Notes: a model not told the origin generated them from the sequence alone. A DNA stretch of 64,000 bases from Lysobacteraceae bacterium P (GCA_005503055.1 SCOX01000011.1:1-64000), one strand, 5' to 3'. Numbered from the stretch's first letter, positions 8,175-17,159 are shown. Numbers and translations are program-made.

Positions 8175-9899
8175 ATGAAACCTCTTGCCCGCGCGAGCCG
8201 TCGAGCACGCATCACGTCCGGGACCTGCCTGCCGCTGCTGGCGTTGTTGGCAACGTCCGCGCACGCGGTCACCGGCTCCGCCAACTCCGGCGCGTTGTTG
8301 CGCCAGAACCCCGAGCTCTCGCCCGAGACGCGACCGCGCGAGCGACGGGCCGAGCGCTTTCGCACCGGCACGTTGTCGCCCGGTCAAAGCAGCGCGGCGG
8401 GTGAACTGACGTTCCAGGTGCGGGACTTGCAGTTCGAAGGCGAGCTCTCGCAGGACGAGCGCCGACGCATCGACGCCTTCATCGCGCCACTGCGAGGCCG
8501 CGCAACGACCCTGGCCCGGTTGCAGACGTTGCGCGCGGAGATCACCGCCTTGCTCTATCGAGACGGCGAAACGCTGGTGAGCGTGCAGCTGCCGCCGCAG
8601 ACCGTCGAGAACGGTGTCGTGCGTTTCGATGTCGTACGCGGGCATGTCGAGGCAGTGAGTGTGGACAACCGCAGCAGCGTCTCCGGCCGCTCGCTGCGGG
8701 AGGTGCTTGCCTCTCGCGATTTCGGCACGCCGTCGCTTCGCACGATCGAGCGCAACGTGCGCCGTATGCAGGAAGTGTCCGGCGTGGGCACGGCGACGCC
8801 GGTGCTGTCGGTCGGCGAACAGCCGGGCGGCACGCGGGTCACCGTGGTGGTCGAACCGGACAAGCCGTATTACGGCAGCGTGCTCGTCGACAACGCCGGG
8901 TCGGCGTCCGCAGGCGAGCGGCGCATGGGCATCGGCGGCGGCATCCGCAATCCGTTCGGGCGCGGCGACCGGCTCGATGCCCTGCTGTATCTCACGCCGT
9001 CATCGCTGCAATCGCAGGGAGAGCAAAACGGCTGGACGCGGCTGGGACGACTGTCCTACGACACGCTGGTCGGGCTCGGTGCGACGCGTGTGGGCGCGAT
9101 GTATTCCCAGGTGAAATACCGACTCGGAGGAGAGTTCGCGGGCCTCGGCAAGGGCAGCGCGGATGTCGCCAGCGTGTACGCGCAGTACCCGCTGGTGCGC
9201 GACGATGCGCTCAGCCTCGACGTAAGCGGCAGCGTCGAGCATCGGGACCTCGTCGACAGTCGCTTCGACGGTCTGCTGGAAAGCCGCCGAAGCGGTTCCT
9301 ACGCGACGCTGCGTGCGGACGGAGTGTCGAACGGCGCCATCGCCGGACGGCCAAACACGCTGCAGTATTCGTTGGGCGTCGGCTACGGCAGTTCCGCGCA
9401 ACGCGAACTGGACCGCACGGACGCCGACACGCCGCCGGCGCGGCGGCGACGTTCGTTCGCGAAGATCGAGGCATCGGTGGGCCTGATGCGGGCCATCAAG
9501 GACGATGTGATCCTGACGGCCCTGCTGCGTGGCCAGGGCTCGAATCGCCCGCTGGACGCGTCGGAACGAATGGGACTCAGCGGTCCGGGCGCGGTGCGCG
9601 CCTACGGTCAAGGCGTCGCGGCGGTGGACGACGGCGCGATCGCGACGGCGGGTGCCGTGATTCGTGTCCCCGGAATCGCGGGCGCGACGGTCAGTGCGTT
9701 CTACGATGCCGCGCGCGGACGCACCCGTGCGGAATTCGGCATGCGGGCGGCGACGGTCACCCTGCTCGGCTACGGCGCAGGCATTGGATACAGCCGGAAC
9801 GGGCTCAGTGCGCAGGCGAGCTACGCGCGACCCACGGGTCGGGTGCCGGAGGGCGTGGGGCGCGGGCAGTTCTGGTTCACGCTGGGCAAGGCGTTCTGA
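8175..9899 (+). CDS. TpsB outer-membrane transporter (ShlB/FhaC/HecB family)
   Basis: A 574-residue Omp85-superfamily pore that translocates the upstream TpsA. I use ATG 8175 because it opens a proper signal peptide (about residues 1-31, ending SAHA); the in-frame ATG at 8115 falls inside the intergenic hairpin. Order: a linker, POTRA1 (about 75-165; FQVRDLQFEG), POTRA2 (about 165-240; VVEPDKPYYGSVLVDN closes it), then a 16-stranded barrel. The conserved L6 motif, VRGY/F in relatives, reads VRAYGQG here. The C-terminal strand ends in Phe (FWFTLGKAF), as expected for BAM-dependent folding. The acceptor is presumably only the adjacent TpsA. Confidence 0.88.
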   Translation: MKPLARASRRARITSGTCLPLLALLATSAHAVTGSANSGALLRQNPELSPETRPRERRAERFRTGTLSPGQSSAAGELTFQVRDLQFEGELSQDERRRIDAFIAPLRGRATTLARLQTLRAEITALLYRDGETLVSVQLPPQTVENGVVRFDVVRGHVEAVSVDNRSSVSGRSLREVLASRDFGTPSLRTIERNVRRMQEVSGVGTATPVLSVGEQPGGTRVTVVVEPDKPYYGSVLVDNAGSASAGERRMGIGGGIRNPFGRGDRLDALLYLTPSSLQSQGEQNGWTRLGRLSYDTLVGLGATRVGAMYSQVKYRLGGEFAGLGKGSADVASVYAQYPLVRDDALSLDVSGSVEHRDLVDSRFDGLLESRRSGSYATLRADGVSNGAIAGRPNTLQYSLGVGYGSSAQRELDRTDADTPPARRRRSFAKIEASVGLMRAIKDDVILTALLRGQGSNRPLDASERMGLSGPGAVRAYGQGVAAVDDGAIATAGAVIRVPGIAGATVSAFYDAARGRTRAEFGMRAATVTLLGYGAGIGYSRNGLSAQASYARPTGRVPEGVGRGQFWFTLGKAF

Positions 9900-9914
9900 G
9901 CGGGACGGGTCCGT

Positions 9915-11372
9915 TCACGGCCCCGTCTTCGCAGCCGCCTCGCGCTGACGCGCCACGCGGCGGGCGACGTCGGCCAACATCGCGTCAAGGTTCGCCCGAT
10001 CGTGGACGTCTCCGCGAAGCACGACGGCATGGATCTTCCGGGTCGCGGCGATGTCGCGCAGCGGGTCGGCGTCGAGCAGGACGATGTCGGCCACCCTGCC
10101 GGCCTGCAGCGCGCCGTACTCGTCGTCGTGGCCGAGGAAGCGCGCGCCGTTGATCGTCGCCGCCTGCAGGGCCTGGCTTGGCGTCAGGCCGTAGTGCACG
10201 AGCCAGCCCAGCTCGTCGTGCAGGCCGATTCCCGGGTAGTTGTAGGAGTTGAGGAAGCCCGCATCGGTGCCCGCGAGGATCGTCACGCCCGCTTCCTGCA
10301 GCATCGGCAGCACGGTGGCGCTCTTCTCGAAGCGTTCGTGGCGATTGACGACGGCAGCGGCGTCGTCCTTCGCCGCGCGTTCGACGCGCCAGGTGTAGGT
10401 CGCCTGCAGGCCCGGTCCGATGTACTTCAGGTACGGATCGTCGTGGTGATCGTCCTGGTCGAGGTAGGTCACCACGTGGCTGCCGTTGATCGTCGGCGTG
10501 ATCGCAGTGCCGTGGCGCGCGAGGTTGCGGTACGCGGCCATCGCACGCGCGGGATCGAACGTGGCGTTCCATTGCGTCCAGGCATCGCGACTGGTGATCT
10601 CGCTCTTGGCGATGCGCTCGCCCAGCGATTTTTCCAGCGGCGATCCGGCCTTGAACGCGTAGTCCAGGTGTTCGATCGAATCCAGTCCAGCCGCGCTGAC
10701 TTCCTCCAGCGTGAGCGCGTAGGGCACGTGCGCGGACGTCTTCAGGCCGCGGCGATCGGCTTGCTTCACCGCCGCCATGAACAGCTCCGGTGACAGCGTG
10801 TTGTCGGTGATCTTGACGAAGTCGACTTTCCAGCCCTGCAACTGGTCGAGGGCGGCATCGAGTTCGGCGGTGGTGCCGATTTCCAGATCGCCCGGCCAGA
10901 TCGACTTGTAGCCTTCGACCTTCGGACCCGAGGTGAAGATGCGCGGGCCGAGGAGCTTGCCATCGGCGACGGCGTCGCGCCATTCGAAGACGCTGGGGCT
11001 CAGATCGCCGGCGGCGTCGCGCACCGCGGTGATGCCGTGGGCGACGTACAGGGGCAACAGATCCTTGTTTTCCTCGATCAACGCCTCGCCGCCGCCGAAA
11101 TGCACGTGCATGTCCCACAGACCGGGAATCGCGAAGGTGCCCTTCGCATCGAGCACGCGCGCCGCGTCGTAACCGCGCGCGCCTTTCGCATCGAGCACCG
11201 CGAGGATGCGGCCGTCGCGCACGGCGATCGAGCGGTGCGGCTGCAGCGTGCCGCTGACGATATCGACCACGGTGGCATCGCGGACCAGCAGGTCCACGCG
11301 TTCGCTGGCGTGGGCGGCGAGGGCGACGGAGAGCGCGGGCATCAGCGCGAGGGAAAGCAGTGGCTTGTTCAT
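9915..11372 (-). CDS. Secreted amidohydrolase-family metal hydrolase
   Basis: A 485-residue protein with a signal peptide (MNKPLLSLALMPALSVALAAHA). The amidohydrolase barrel shows DMHVHFGG (first two metal-binding His), TSAHVPYA and DSIEHLDY (two further His) and AGTDAG (catalytic Asp). The region VDFVKITDN could supply the bridging lysine. Secreted members of this imidazolonepropionase/prolidase-like group hydrolyse dipeptides or cyclic amides; the substrate is not deducible. ATG 11372 is chosen because it opens the signal peptide. The gene converges with tpsB, leaving 15 nt between stops. Confidence 0.82.
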   Translation of the reverse strand: MNKPLLSLALMPALSVALAAHASERVDLLVRDATVVDIVSGTLQPHRSIAVRDGRILAVLDAKGARGYDAARVLDAKGTFAIPGLWDMHVHFGGGEALIEENKDLLPLYVAHGITAVRDAAGDLSPSVFEWRDAVADGKLLGPRIFTSGPKVEGYKSIWPGDLEIGTTAELDAALDQLQGWKVDFVKITDNTLSPELFMAAVKQADRRGLKTSAHVPYALTLEEVSAAGLDSIEHLDYAFKAGSPLEKSLGERIAKSEITSRDAWTQWNATFDPARAMAAYRNLARHGTAITPTINGSHVVTYLDQDDHHDDPYLKYIGPGLQATYTWRVERAAKDDAAAVVNRHERFEKSATVLPMLQEAGVTILAGTDAGFLNSYNYPGIGLHDELGWLVHYGLTPSQALQAATINGARFLGHDDEYGALQAGRVADIVLLDADPLRDIAATRKIHAVVLRGDVHDRANLDAMLADVARRVARQREAAAKTGP

Positions 11373-11480
11373 GTCGGCGTCGTTGCTGCGTTTCGCCTCA
11401 CGATACCGCGCTCGCCTGCCGTCTGCGGTGCGCTGGCTGGCGGAATGGCGAGCTGCGCGCAACGGTCGTGAAGATCATGG

Positions 11481-11555
11481 GGTGCAATAGGCGGAGCGCA
11501 TTGCACCGCATGCCACGGCAGGCGCGCTGAATGTTATTGCGCCCTACGAGGGCGA
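11481..11555. repeat. GGTGCAAT/ATTGCACC hairpin repeat
   Basis: GGTGCAAT (11481-11488) faces ATTGCACC (11500-11507) around GGCGGAGCGC. A related piece, TTATTGCGCCCTACG, follows. This looks like a dispersed intergenic element; a second full copy was not found in the window. Confidence 0.5.
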
Positions 11556-11564
11556 GCGCAAACA

Positions 11565-11590
11565 GGAAGGCCGGCTTGCGCCGGCCTTCC
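11565..11590 (-). terminator. Terminator-like stem-loop after the M2 peptidase gene
   Basis: An 11-bp perfect stem, GGAAGGCCGGC (11565-11575) with GCCGGCCTTCC (11580-11590), closes the loop TTGC. On the minus strand it follows the M2 peptidase gene, but the T tract after it is poor. Confidence 0.6.
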
Positions 11591-11613
11591 ATGGTGCTGC
11601 GTGTGACGCGCGA

Positions 11614-13617
11614 TCAGCTCTTCGCAGGCGCCGCCGGCTTGGTTTCCGGCGCCGGCGCGACAGCCGTTGTCGCCTGCCAACCGCAGGTCTTGCCTTCGTT
11701 CTGCTGCTTGAGCCAGGTCTGCAGCGGGGCGAAGTATTCCAACACTGCCGAAGCGTCCATCTTCTCGCCGCCCGTGAGCTCCTTCAGCGTCTGCTGCCAC
11801 GGCTGGCTGGCGCCCTTGCTCAGCATCGCCTGGAAACGCGCGCCGGCTTCCTTGTTGCCGTAGAAGCTGCACTCGTACAGCGGGCCCTTGTGGCCGGCCG
11901 CGTCGCACAGTGCCTTGTAGAACTGGAACTGCAGCACGTGCGAAAGGAAGTAGCGCGTGTACGGCGTGTTGCCCGGCACGTGGTACTTCGCGCCCGCGTC
12001 GAAGAATTCCTCGCCGCGCGCCGACAGCGGCGCGACGCCCTGGTACTTGGCCTTCAGGTCCCACCACGCCTTGTTGTACTCGCCCGGCTTGATCGAGCCG
12101 TCGAACACGCCCCAGCGCCAGCGGTCGATCATCAGACCGAAAGGCAGGAACGACACCTTCGCCAGCGCCATGCGCATCTGCGCGTTGATCAACGCCTCGT
12201 TGCTCACCTGCTGATCGCCGGCCAGGCCGATCGACTGCAGGTACTTCGGCGTCATCGCCAGCACGATCGTGTCGCCGATGGCTTCATGGAAACCATCGTG
12301 CGCGCCCTGCTGGAACAGCGGCGGCAGCTTGTTGTAGGCCATGTAGTAGTACACGTGGCCGAGCTCGTGGTAGATCGTGGTGAAGTCTTCTTCGTTAGGC
12401 TTGATGCACATCTTGGTGCGCACGTCGCCGGCCATGTTCATGTCCCACGCGCTGGCGTGGCAGACCACGTCGCGGTCGCGCGGCTTGATGAACTGCGTCT
12501 TGGTCCAGTAGCTCTCCGGCAGCTTGGCCATGCCCAGCGAGGTGTAGAAGTCCTGCGCGCGCTCGGTCATCAGCTTGGCGGTGGCGAGCTTGGCGTCCTG
12601 CTCGATCTGCGCCAAGTCATCGGACGAACGCTTGCCGGGGTTCTTGCTCAGCTGTGCGTCGAATGCGGCCTTGTACTGGGACTCGAGCGCGGTGCTGATT
12701 TCCGGAACGCTGGCGTTCGGGTACGGCGCCAGGATGTCCCACAGGTTGCCCCAGTCCTGTTGCCACATGTTGCCCATCAGGTGCGCGGGCAGCATGTTGC
12801 CTGCGACGTGGCCGCGATCGTCGCCGTACTTGGCGTCCAGGCGCGTGCGCGCGAAGCAGTGCAGCTGTTCGTACAGCGGCTTGACCTGGCTCCACAGGCG
12901 GTCGGTTTCGGCGGCGATCTCGGCCGGCGTCATGTCGTAGCCCGAACGCCACATCTCGCCGGTGTCGGCGAAGCCCATGTCGTGCGCGCCTTCGTTGACC
13001 AGTTCGACGAAGCGCGTGTAGTCCTTGCGCATCGGCTGCGAGACCGTGTGCCAGCCCTGCCATGCATCGAGCTGCGCGTCGTAGTCGCGGTTGCTGCGCA
13101 GCACGTCTTCCAGTTCGCCCAGCTGGCGACACTGCTTGTCGTCGCCTTCGCCCTTGCAGTAGGTGCCGGCGCCGTAGACGCCTTCCATCTTCGTGGCGAT
13201 CTGGGTCAGCTCGGTGAGGTGCTCGGGATTCTTCGGCGGCGGCATCGCGGTGCCGAGCTTGAGCAGCTGGATCGCACGCGCCGTTTCCGGCGACATCTGC
13301 TGGCCTTCGAAGCGCTTGGCCTGATCGATCCAGCTGTTGAGCTGGGCGAGGTAGCGCTCGTTGGCCTTGGCCGACAGCAGCTGGCTGTCGTCGTTGATGT
13401 AGGTCGACGACAGCCACTGCGCCGCGGTCATCTCCGGATACATCTTGCGGTACTCGTCGTTCACCCGGGCGACGAACTGGTCGGCGGTCTCGCCGGCCGG
13501 CGCGGTGACCTGCGTTCCGGTAGTCGGGGTCGGGGTCGGTTCCTTCTTGCAACCGCCCAGGCCGATCACGGCCGCGGTGACACTCAGCGCGAGCAGCGCG
13601 CGTACAGGTTTCATCAT
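11614..13617 (-). CDS. M2-family peptidyl-dipeptidase (ACE-like) lipoprotein
   Basis: A 667-residue zinc metallopeptidase of the angiotensin-converting-enzyme family, which removes C-terminal dipeptides. The lipobox (IGLGGCKK) shows it is lipidated and anchored in the envelope, followed by a Thr/Pro-rich tether. The zinc site is HELGH (residues 417-421) with the third ligand Glu445 in EAIGD; the spacing of 28 residues is that of human ACE. ATG 13617 is preferred (GGAG 6 nt upstream) over the adjacent ATG 13614. Xanthomonadaceae often carry secreted ACE-like peptidases, presumably for peptide nutrition; the physiological target is unknown. Confidence 0.9.
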   Translation of the reverse strand: MMKPVRALLALSVTAAVIGLGGCKKEPTPTPTTGTQVTAPAGETADQFVARVNDEYRKMYPEMTAAQWLSSTYINDDSQLLSAKANERYLAQLNSWIDQAKRFEGQQMSPETARAIQLLKLGTAMPPPKNPEHLTELTQIATKMEGVYGAGTYCKGEGDDKQCRQLGELEDVLRSNRDYDAQLDAWQGWHTVSQPMRKDYTRFVELVNEGAHDMGFADTGEMWRSGYDMTPAEIAAETDRLWSQVKPLYEQLHCFARTRLDAKYGDDRGHVAGNMLPAHLMGNMWQQDWGNLWDILAPYPNASVPEISTALESQYKAAFDAQLSKNPGKRSSDDLAQIEQDAKLATAKLMTERAQDFYTSLGMAKLPESYWTKTQFIKPRDRDVVCHASAWDMNMAGDVRTKMCIKPNEEDFTTIYHELGHVYYYMAYNKLPPLFQQGAHDGFHEAIGDTIVLAMTPKYLQSIGLAGDQQVSNEALINAQMRMALAKVSFLPFGLMIDRWRWGVFDGSIKPGEYNKAWWDLKAKYQGVAPLSARGEEFFDAGAKYHVPGNTPYTRYFLSHVLQFQFYKALCDAAGHKGPLYECSFYGNKEAGARFQAMLSKGASQPWQQTLKELTGGEKMDASAVLEYFAPLQTWLKQQNEGKTCGWQATTAVAPAPETKPAAPAKS

Positions 13618-13810
13618 GACGTTCTCCGGTAAGAAACTGCGCGCATGCAGCGGCAGGCCCCGGAAGGCTAGAGGCGGCGCGGTGCCGGCGCAAGGGAAGA
13701 AGGTTGTGGTGCGGTGCAGCGTGGATTGGGTCACTGGCCGCGCACCTGCTGCCGTCATCCGCGCTCACGCCTCCGTGGCATCAGGCTTTCTGGAGGGCGC
13801 AGCGGTGCGT

Positions 13811-13843
13811 TCAGATGGATTCCGCCTTCGCGGGAGTGACGCC
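13811..13843. repeat. REP-like half element
   Basis: TGGATTCCGCCTTCGCGGGAGTGACG is a degenerate version of the REP-like palindrome at 4936-4955. It lies upstream of the M2 peptidase gene and just beyond the stop of the next minus-strand gene. Confidence 0.5.
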
Positions 13844-13844
13844 T

Positions 13845-14324
13845 TCAAACGGGGAGCGTCAACCTGCGCGTACCGGAATCGGCCAGCCCACGCTCGGCCA
13901 GCCAGGCCCAGGCGGAATCGGAATCCTGCTCGAAATAGGCCTTCGCCGAGCCCAGCCGGAACGTGTAACCCCAGCCGTCCATGTCGGCCAGCACGCGGTC
14001 GCGGCCGACGCCCGGCAGCGCGTCGCCGAGCAGCGCCTGGAGCACGCACACGGCGTCTTCTTCTTCGATGGAATCGGTGGCGTCGGTGTGCACCTGCGCG
14101 CGCCGCTGTGGCGGCAGCACGATCAGGTGCGCGGCTTCGTGCAGCAGCGAATGCACCGGCGTATCGCCGCGAGCGTAGACGTTGCTGCCGATCAGGCCGG
14201 CCTCGCATTCGCCCCAGAAACTGCCGGGGATAGGCTCCGCGTCGCCAACGCGATGCAGCGCCAGACCGTAATGCGCCAGCAGCGTGGCGACAGCATCGAA
14301 GGAGATGTCGGCGAGGGTGAGCAT
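13845..14324 (-). CDS. Putative zincin-like protein with HEAAH motif
   Basis: A 159-residue protein without a signal peptide. The central segment HSLLHEAAHLIVLP has the HExxH pattern of zinc metallopeptidases, and an acidic stretch (EEEDAVCVLQALLGD) about 30 residues later could supply a third ligand. It resembles small uncharacterised proteins of Xanthomonadaceae; activity is unproven. ATG 14324 (MLTLADISFD) is preferred; the open frame extends upstream through repeat-like DNA. It lies 154 nt downstream of minE on the same strand. Confidence 0.62.
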   Translation of the reverse strand: MLTLADISFDAVATLLAHYGLALHRVGDAEPIPGSFWGECEAGLIGSNVYARGDTPVHSLLHEAAHLIVLPPQRRAQVHTDATDSIEEEDAVCVLQALLGDALPGVGRDRVLADMDGWGYTFRLGSAKAYFEQDSDSAWAWLAERGLADSGTRRLTLPV

Positions 14325-14339
14325 GGCGCGTCGGGTTGG

Positions 14340-14466
14340 AAACGTTCCGCCCCCGCGTGCGGGAGGGGAGGGCATGACGCGGTGGCGCCGTGTGGACATC
14401 GGCAAGGGAGCCGCGCGGTCGCGTGACTCCCCCATCCGGACTTCGGTCAACTTCTCCCGTTAGGGG
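14340..14466. repeat. Intergenic dispersed-repeat-like segment
   Basis: The gap between minE and the HExxH gene holds a C-rich hairpin-like stretch (CCCCCGCGTGCGGGAGGGG) and TCCCCCATCCGGACTTCGG, which ends near CTCCCGTTAGGGGA. It reads like mobile intergenic repeat DNA. No T-rich terminator is seen. Confidence 0.35.
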
Positions 14467-14478
14467 AAGCTCAGGCGA

Positions 14479-14745
14479 TCACGCCTGCGCCGGGTTTTCC
14501 GGCAATGCGACGGAGATGTCGAGCACCTTGTTGTCGCCTTCGCCGATCAGATCCACCTTCACCGCCTCCGCGTCGACGTTGATGTACTTGCGGATCACCT
14601 CCAGCAACTCGCGTTGCAGCATCGGCAGGTAGTCCGGGCTCGTGCCGCCACGTCCGGCGCGCTCGTGCGCGACGATGATGCGCAGGCGATCCTTGGCGAT
14701 CGAGGCGGTCTGCTTCTTGGCGAGCAGGAAATCGAACAGGCCCAT
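14479..14745 (-). CDS. minE: Cell division topological specificity factor MinE
   Basis: An 88-residue protein matching MinE throughout: the N-terminal membrane-targeting segment [11 protein letters not shown], the anti-MinCD helix ([15 protein letters not shown]) and the dimerisation domain ([17 protein letters not shown]...VDLI). MinE stimulates the MinD ATPase and drives pole-to-pole oscillation, so that division occurs at midcell. The gene begins 3 nt after the minD stop, in the order minC-minD-minE. Confidence 0.97.
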   Translation of the reverse strand: MGLFDFLLAKKQTASIAKDRLRIIVAHERAGRGGTSPDYLPMLQRELLEVIRKYINVDAEAVKVDLIGEGDNKVLDISVALPENPAQA

Positions 14746-14748
14746 TCC

Positions 14749-15558
14749 TCAACCTCCGAAGATCTTGCTGAAGAAACCCTTCTTCTCTGCGGTGATGAAA
14801 CGCATCGGCCGGGTATCGCCCAGCAGGCGCGCGACGGCGTCGTCGTAGGCCTGGGCCGCGTCGGACTCGGTCTCCAGGATGACGGGTTCGCCCTTGTTGG
14901 ACGCGTTGAGCACGTCCGGCGATTCGGGGATCACGCCGACGGTCTTCAGGCCGAGAATTTCCTCCACGTCGCCGACGCTGAGCATCTCGCCGGTTTCCAC
15001 GCGCTTGGGGCTGTAGCGGGTGAGCAGCAGGTGCTCCTTGACGCGTTCGCCGTTCTCGGCGCGGCGCGTCTTCGATGCGAGCAGGCCGAGGATGCGGTCG
15101 GAGTCGCGCACCGAGGACACTTCCGGGTTCACCACTACCAGCGCCTGGTCGGCGAAGTACATCGCCAGGTAGGCGCCCTTCTCGATGCCGGCCGGGGAGT
15201 CGCAGACGATGTAGTCGAAGCCTTCGGCGGCCATGTCGTCGAGGACCTTCTGCACGCCTTCCTTGGTCAGCGCATCCTTGTCGCGCGTCTGCGAGGCGGC
15301 CAGCACGTACAGGTTCTCGAAGCGCTTGTCCTTGATCATGGCCTGCTTCAGGCCCGCTTCGCCGTTGACGACGTTGACGAAGTCGTACACCACGCGGCGC
15401 TCGCAGCCCATGATCAGGTCGAGATTGCGCAGGCCGACGTCGAAGTCGATGACGGCGACCTTGTGGCCGCGACGCGCAAGGCCGCAGGCAAGGCTGGCGC
15501 TGGTCGTGGTCTTGCCGACGCCACCCTTGCCCGAGGTGACTACGATGATTTCGGCCAA
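14749..15558 (-). CDS. minD: Septum site-determining ATPase MinD
   Basis: A 269-residue deviant-Walker ATPase. The N-terminus MAEIIVVTSGKGGVGKTTTSA carries the signature Lys11 and Lys16. DxxxGLRNLDL and CDSPAGIE are the switch regions, and the C-terminal amphipathic helix (KKGFFSKIFGG) binds membrane. I start it at TTG 15558 because this reproduces the classic MinD start and GGAGG lies 8 nt upstream; the ATG further upstream (15591) has no such site. MinD recruits MinC to the membrane and is displaced by MinE. Confidence 0.97.
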   Translation of the reverse strand: MAEIIVVTSGKGGVGKTTTSASLACGLARRGHKVAVIDFDVGLRNLDLIMGCERRVVYDFVNVVNGEAGLKQAMIKDKRFENLYVLAASQTRDKDALTKEGVQKVLDDMAAEGFDYIVCDSPAGIEKGAYLAMYFADQALVVVNPEVSSVRDSDRILGLLASKTRRAENGERVKEHLLLTRYSPKRVETGEMLSVGDVEEILGLKTVGVIPESPDVLNASNKGEPVILETESDAAQAYDDAVARLLGDTRPMRFITAEKKGFFSKIFGG

Positions 15559-15583
15559 GTTCAAATCCTCCGGTAATGCGGCA

Positions 15584-16351
15584 TCAATCAAGTGCCGCGA
15601 TTTTTAGTTGTTGGTCTTCGAGCCAGACCTGCACGGCCTTGCCGCGCAGTTCCTTCGGAATCTCTTCGAGCACTTTGTAATGGCCCGCGATCGCAACGAG
15701 TTCGGCATGGAACTCGCGGCAGAAGATGCGGGCCTGTTCGTTGCCCTTCGCGCCGGCAAGCGCGCGTCCACGCAACGGACCGTAAATATGCACCGAGCCG
15801 TCGGCGATGACCTCCGCGCCCGCGCCCACCGTTGTGAGAACGGTCAGGTCGCGGTTTTCCGCATAGATCTGCTGGCCCGAACGCACCGGAACGGATTGCA
15901 TCATGCCTGGGGATGCGGCTGCCGGTGCGGCCGCAGGCGCAGCGGCGTTTTTCGCCGCCGGCTTGGCCGGCTCGGATTCGCGGCGTGCCGGAGCAGGCGC
16001 CGACGCCGGCTCCGATTCGTCGCGCTCGTACGAAGCGCGGAACTTCGCCAGCAGTGGCAGGCCCAGCGCTTCGGCCAGCCGGTCGATCTCGCTGGTGCCG
16101 TAGGCCAGGGCAACCGGCAACACGCCGGCCTCGCGCAGGCCTTCGATCAGCGCGCGCGCGGTGGCTTCGTCGGGGGTGCGGGTGAGGCCGCCGAAATCGA
16201 TGACGACCGCCGCGCGCGCGAACAGCTTCGGCGCGCGCTGCACGCGGCCGCGCATTTCCTCGGTGAGCTTGGCGACGTCGAGCGTGCGGATGCGCAGGTT
16301 GGCGATGCCGACCTGGCCGATCTTGAGTTCGCCGGCCAGTTCGAAGTCCAT
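15584..16351 (-). CDS. minC: Septum formation inhibitor MinC
   Basis: A 255-residue FtsZ-polymerisation inhibitor. The N-terminal domain (about 1-105; FELAGELKIGQVGIANLRI) is joined by an unusually long Ala/Pro-rich linker (about 110-155) to the C-terminal beta-helix domain (SGQQIYAENRDLTVL, the GSVHIYGPLRGRALAG motif, ARIFCREFHAELVAIAG) that binds MinD and dimerises. ATG 16351 gives the conserved start; GTG 16363 would add four residues. The upstream GNAT gene ends only 8 nt before the ATG, so the genes are probably co-transcribed. Confidence 0.95.
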   Translation of the reverse strand: MDFELAGELKIGQVGIANLRIRTLDVAKLTEEMRGRVQRAPKLFARAAVVIDFGGLTRTPDEATARALIEGLREAGVLPVALAYGTSEIDRLAEALGLPLLAKFRASYERDESEPASAPAPARRESEPAKPAAKNAAAPAAAPAAASPGMMQSVPVRSGQQIYAENRDLTVLTTVGAGAEVIADGSVHIYGPLRGRALAGAKGNEQARIFCREFHAELVAIAGHYKVLEEIPKELRGKAVQVWLEDQQLKIAALD

Positions 16352-16359
16352 TGCGGCGC

Positions 16360-16974
16360 TCACAGGGCAGTACCCGTGCTGCTGAAAATCGCGGGACGTC
16401 GGGCGGCGAAGGCGGTGCGCGGGCGGGTGATCCACGGGGCCTGAGGCAGTGCGTCGCCGTAGGTGTCGCGCACCCAGGAATAGCTGCATAGCGGCTTCAT
16501 CAGCATGGCCGCGCGCACGTCGGCCTCGTCCATCATGTGCTGGCCGACTTCGTGGAAACCGAAGCTGCCGTGGAAGAGCAGGGCGGGATCGTTGCTGCCT
16601 TCCAGGAACACTTCGCAGGCCATCTGCGGGTAACGCAGCTCGGCGTAGCTCTGCGCATCGGCGTAGAAGGCGCGGCCGACGCCACCGCCACGGCGGCGGC
16701 TGGCGACCACGATGCGGTCGATGTAGAAGAAATCCGGATAGCGCTCGCGGAACCAGCGGAAGTTGCTGCTGTCGTGGTCCGCGTGGCTGCCCACGCCAAT
16801 CAGGAATCCGGCGATGGCCCCATCGCGCTCGGCGACGCGGAAGTACTCGGCGGTATCGAAGAAGTGACGCAGTCTGGCCGCATCCAGGGGCAGGATTGCG
16901 GGGCCGGCGGCGTTATTGAGGGCAAGGACGGAATCCAGCTCGTGCTCTCGCACGTCGCGGACAACGATCGACAT
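16360..16974 (-). CDS. GNAT-family N-acetyltransferase
   Basis: A 204-residue protein with a GNAT fold: VVRDVREHELDSVLALNNA opens it, and the acetyl-CoA loop is visible in IDRIVVASRRRGGGVGRAFY (an R/Q-x-x-G-x-G/A variant). NDPALLFHGSFGFHEVGQ is the C-terminal strand-helix typical of the fold. The tail beyond about residue 165 is basic and disordered. It sits directly upstream of minC on the same strand; the pairing is suggestive of co-transcription, not of function. Substrate unknown. Confidence 0.8.
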   Translation of the reverse strand: MSIVVRDVREHELDSVLALNNAAGPAILPLDAARLRHFFDTAEYFRVAERDGAIAGFLIGVGSHADHDSSNFRWFRERYPDFFYIDRIVVASRRRGGGVGRAFYADAQSYAELRYPQMACEVFLEGSNDPALLFHGSFGFHEVGQHMMDEADVRAAMLMKPLCSYSWVRDTYGDALPQAPWITRPRTAFAARRPAIFSSTGTAL

Positions 16975-17159
16975 TCCAGACTCCAGCTGAGCATCAGACC
17001 GGGCGCGTGGAACGGCCGGCTGGGCGATTATCGCATGGCCTTACCCACCCGGCGACCCGTCGCGGCAGGCCGCCTGCCGTCAGGCGAAGGCGTCCGCCGG
17101 TCGCTGAGACATGACTTTCGGACGGCTCCCCAGGCCCTTGATGCGTTTAGCATGCTGGA

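Noticed and set aside
8115-8175. Longer tpsB start at 8115
   Set aside because: The first 20 codons overlap the intergenic hairpin and would put extra residues in front of a clear signal peptide starting at 8175.
11614-13758. Longer start of the M2 peptidase at 13758
   Set aside because: The extension places about 47 residues before a perfect lipoprotein signal and lacks a Shine-Dalgarno, whereas ATG 13617 has one.
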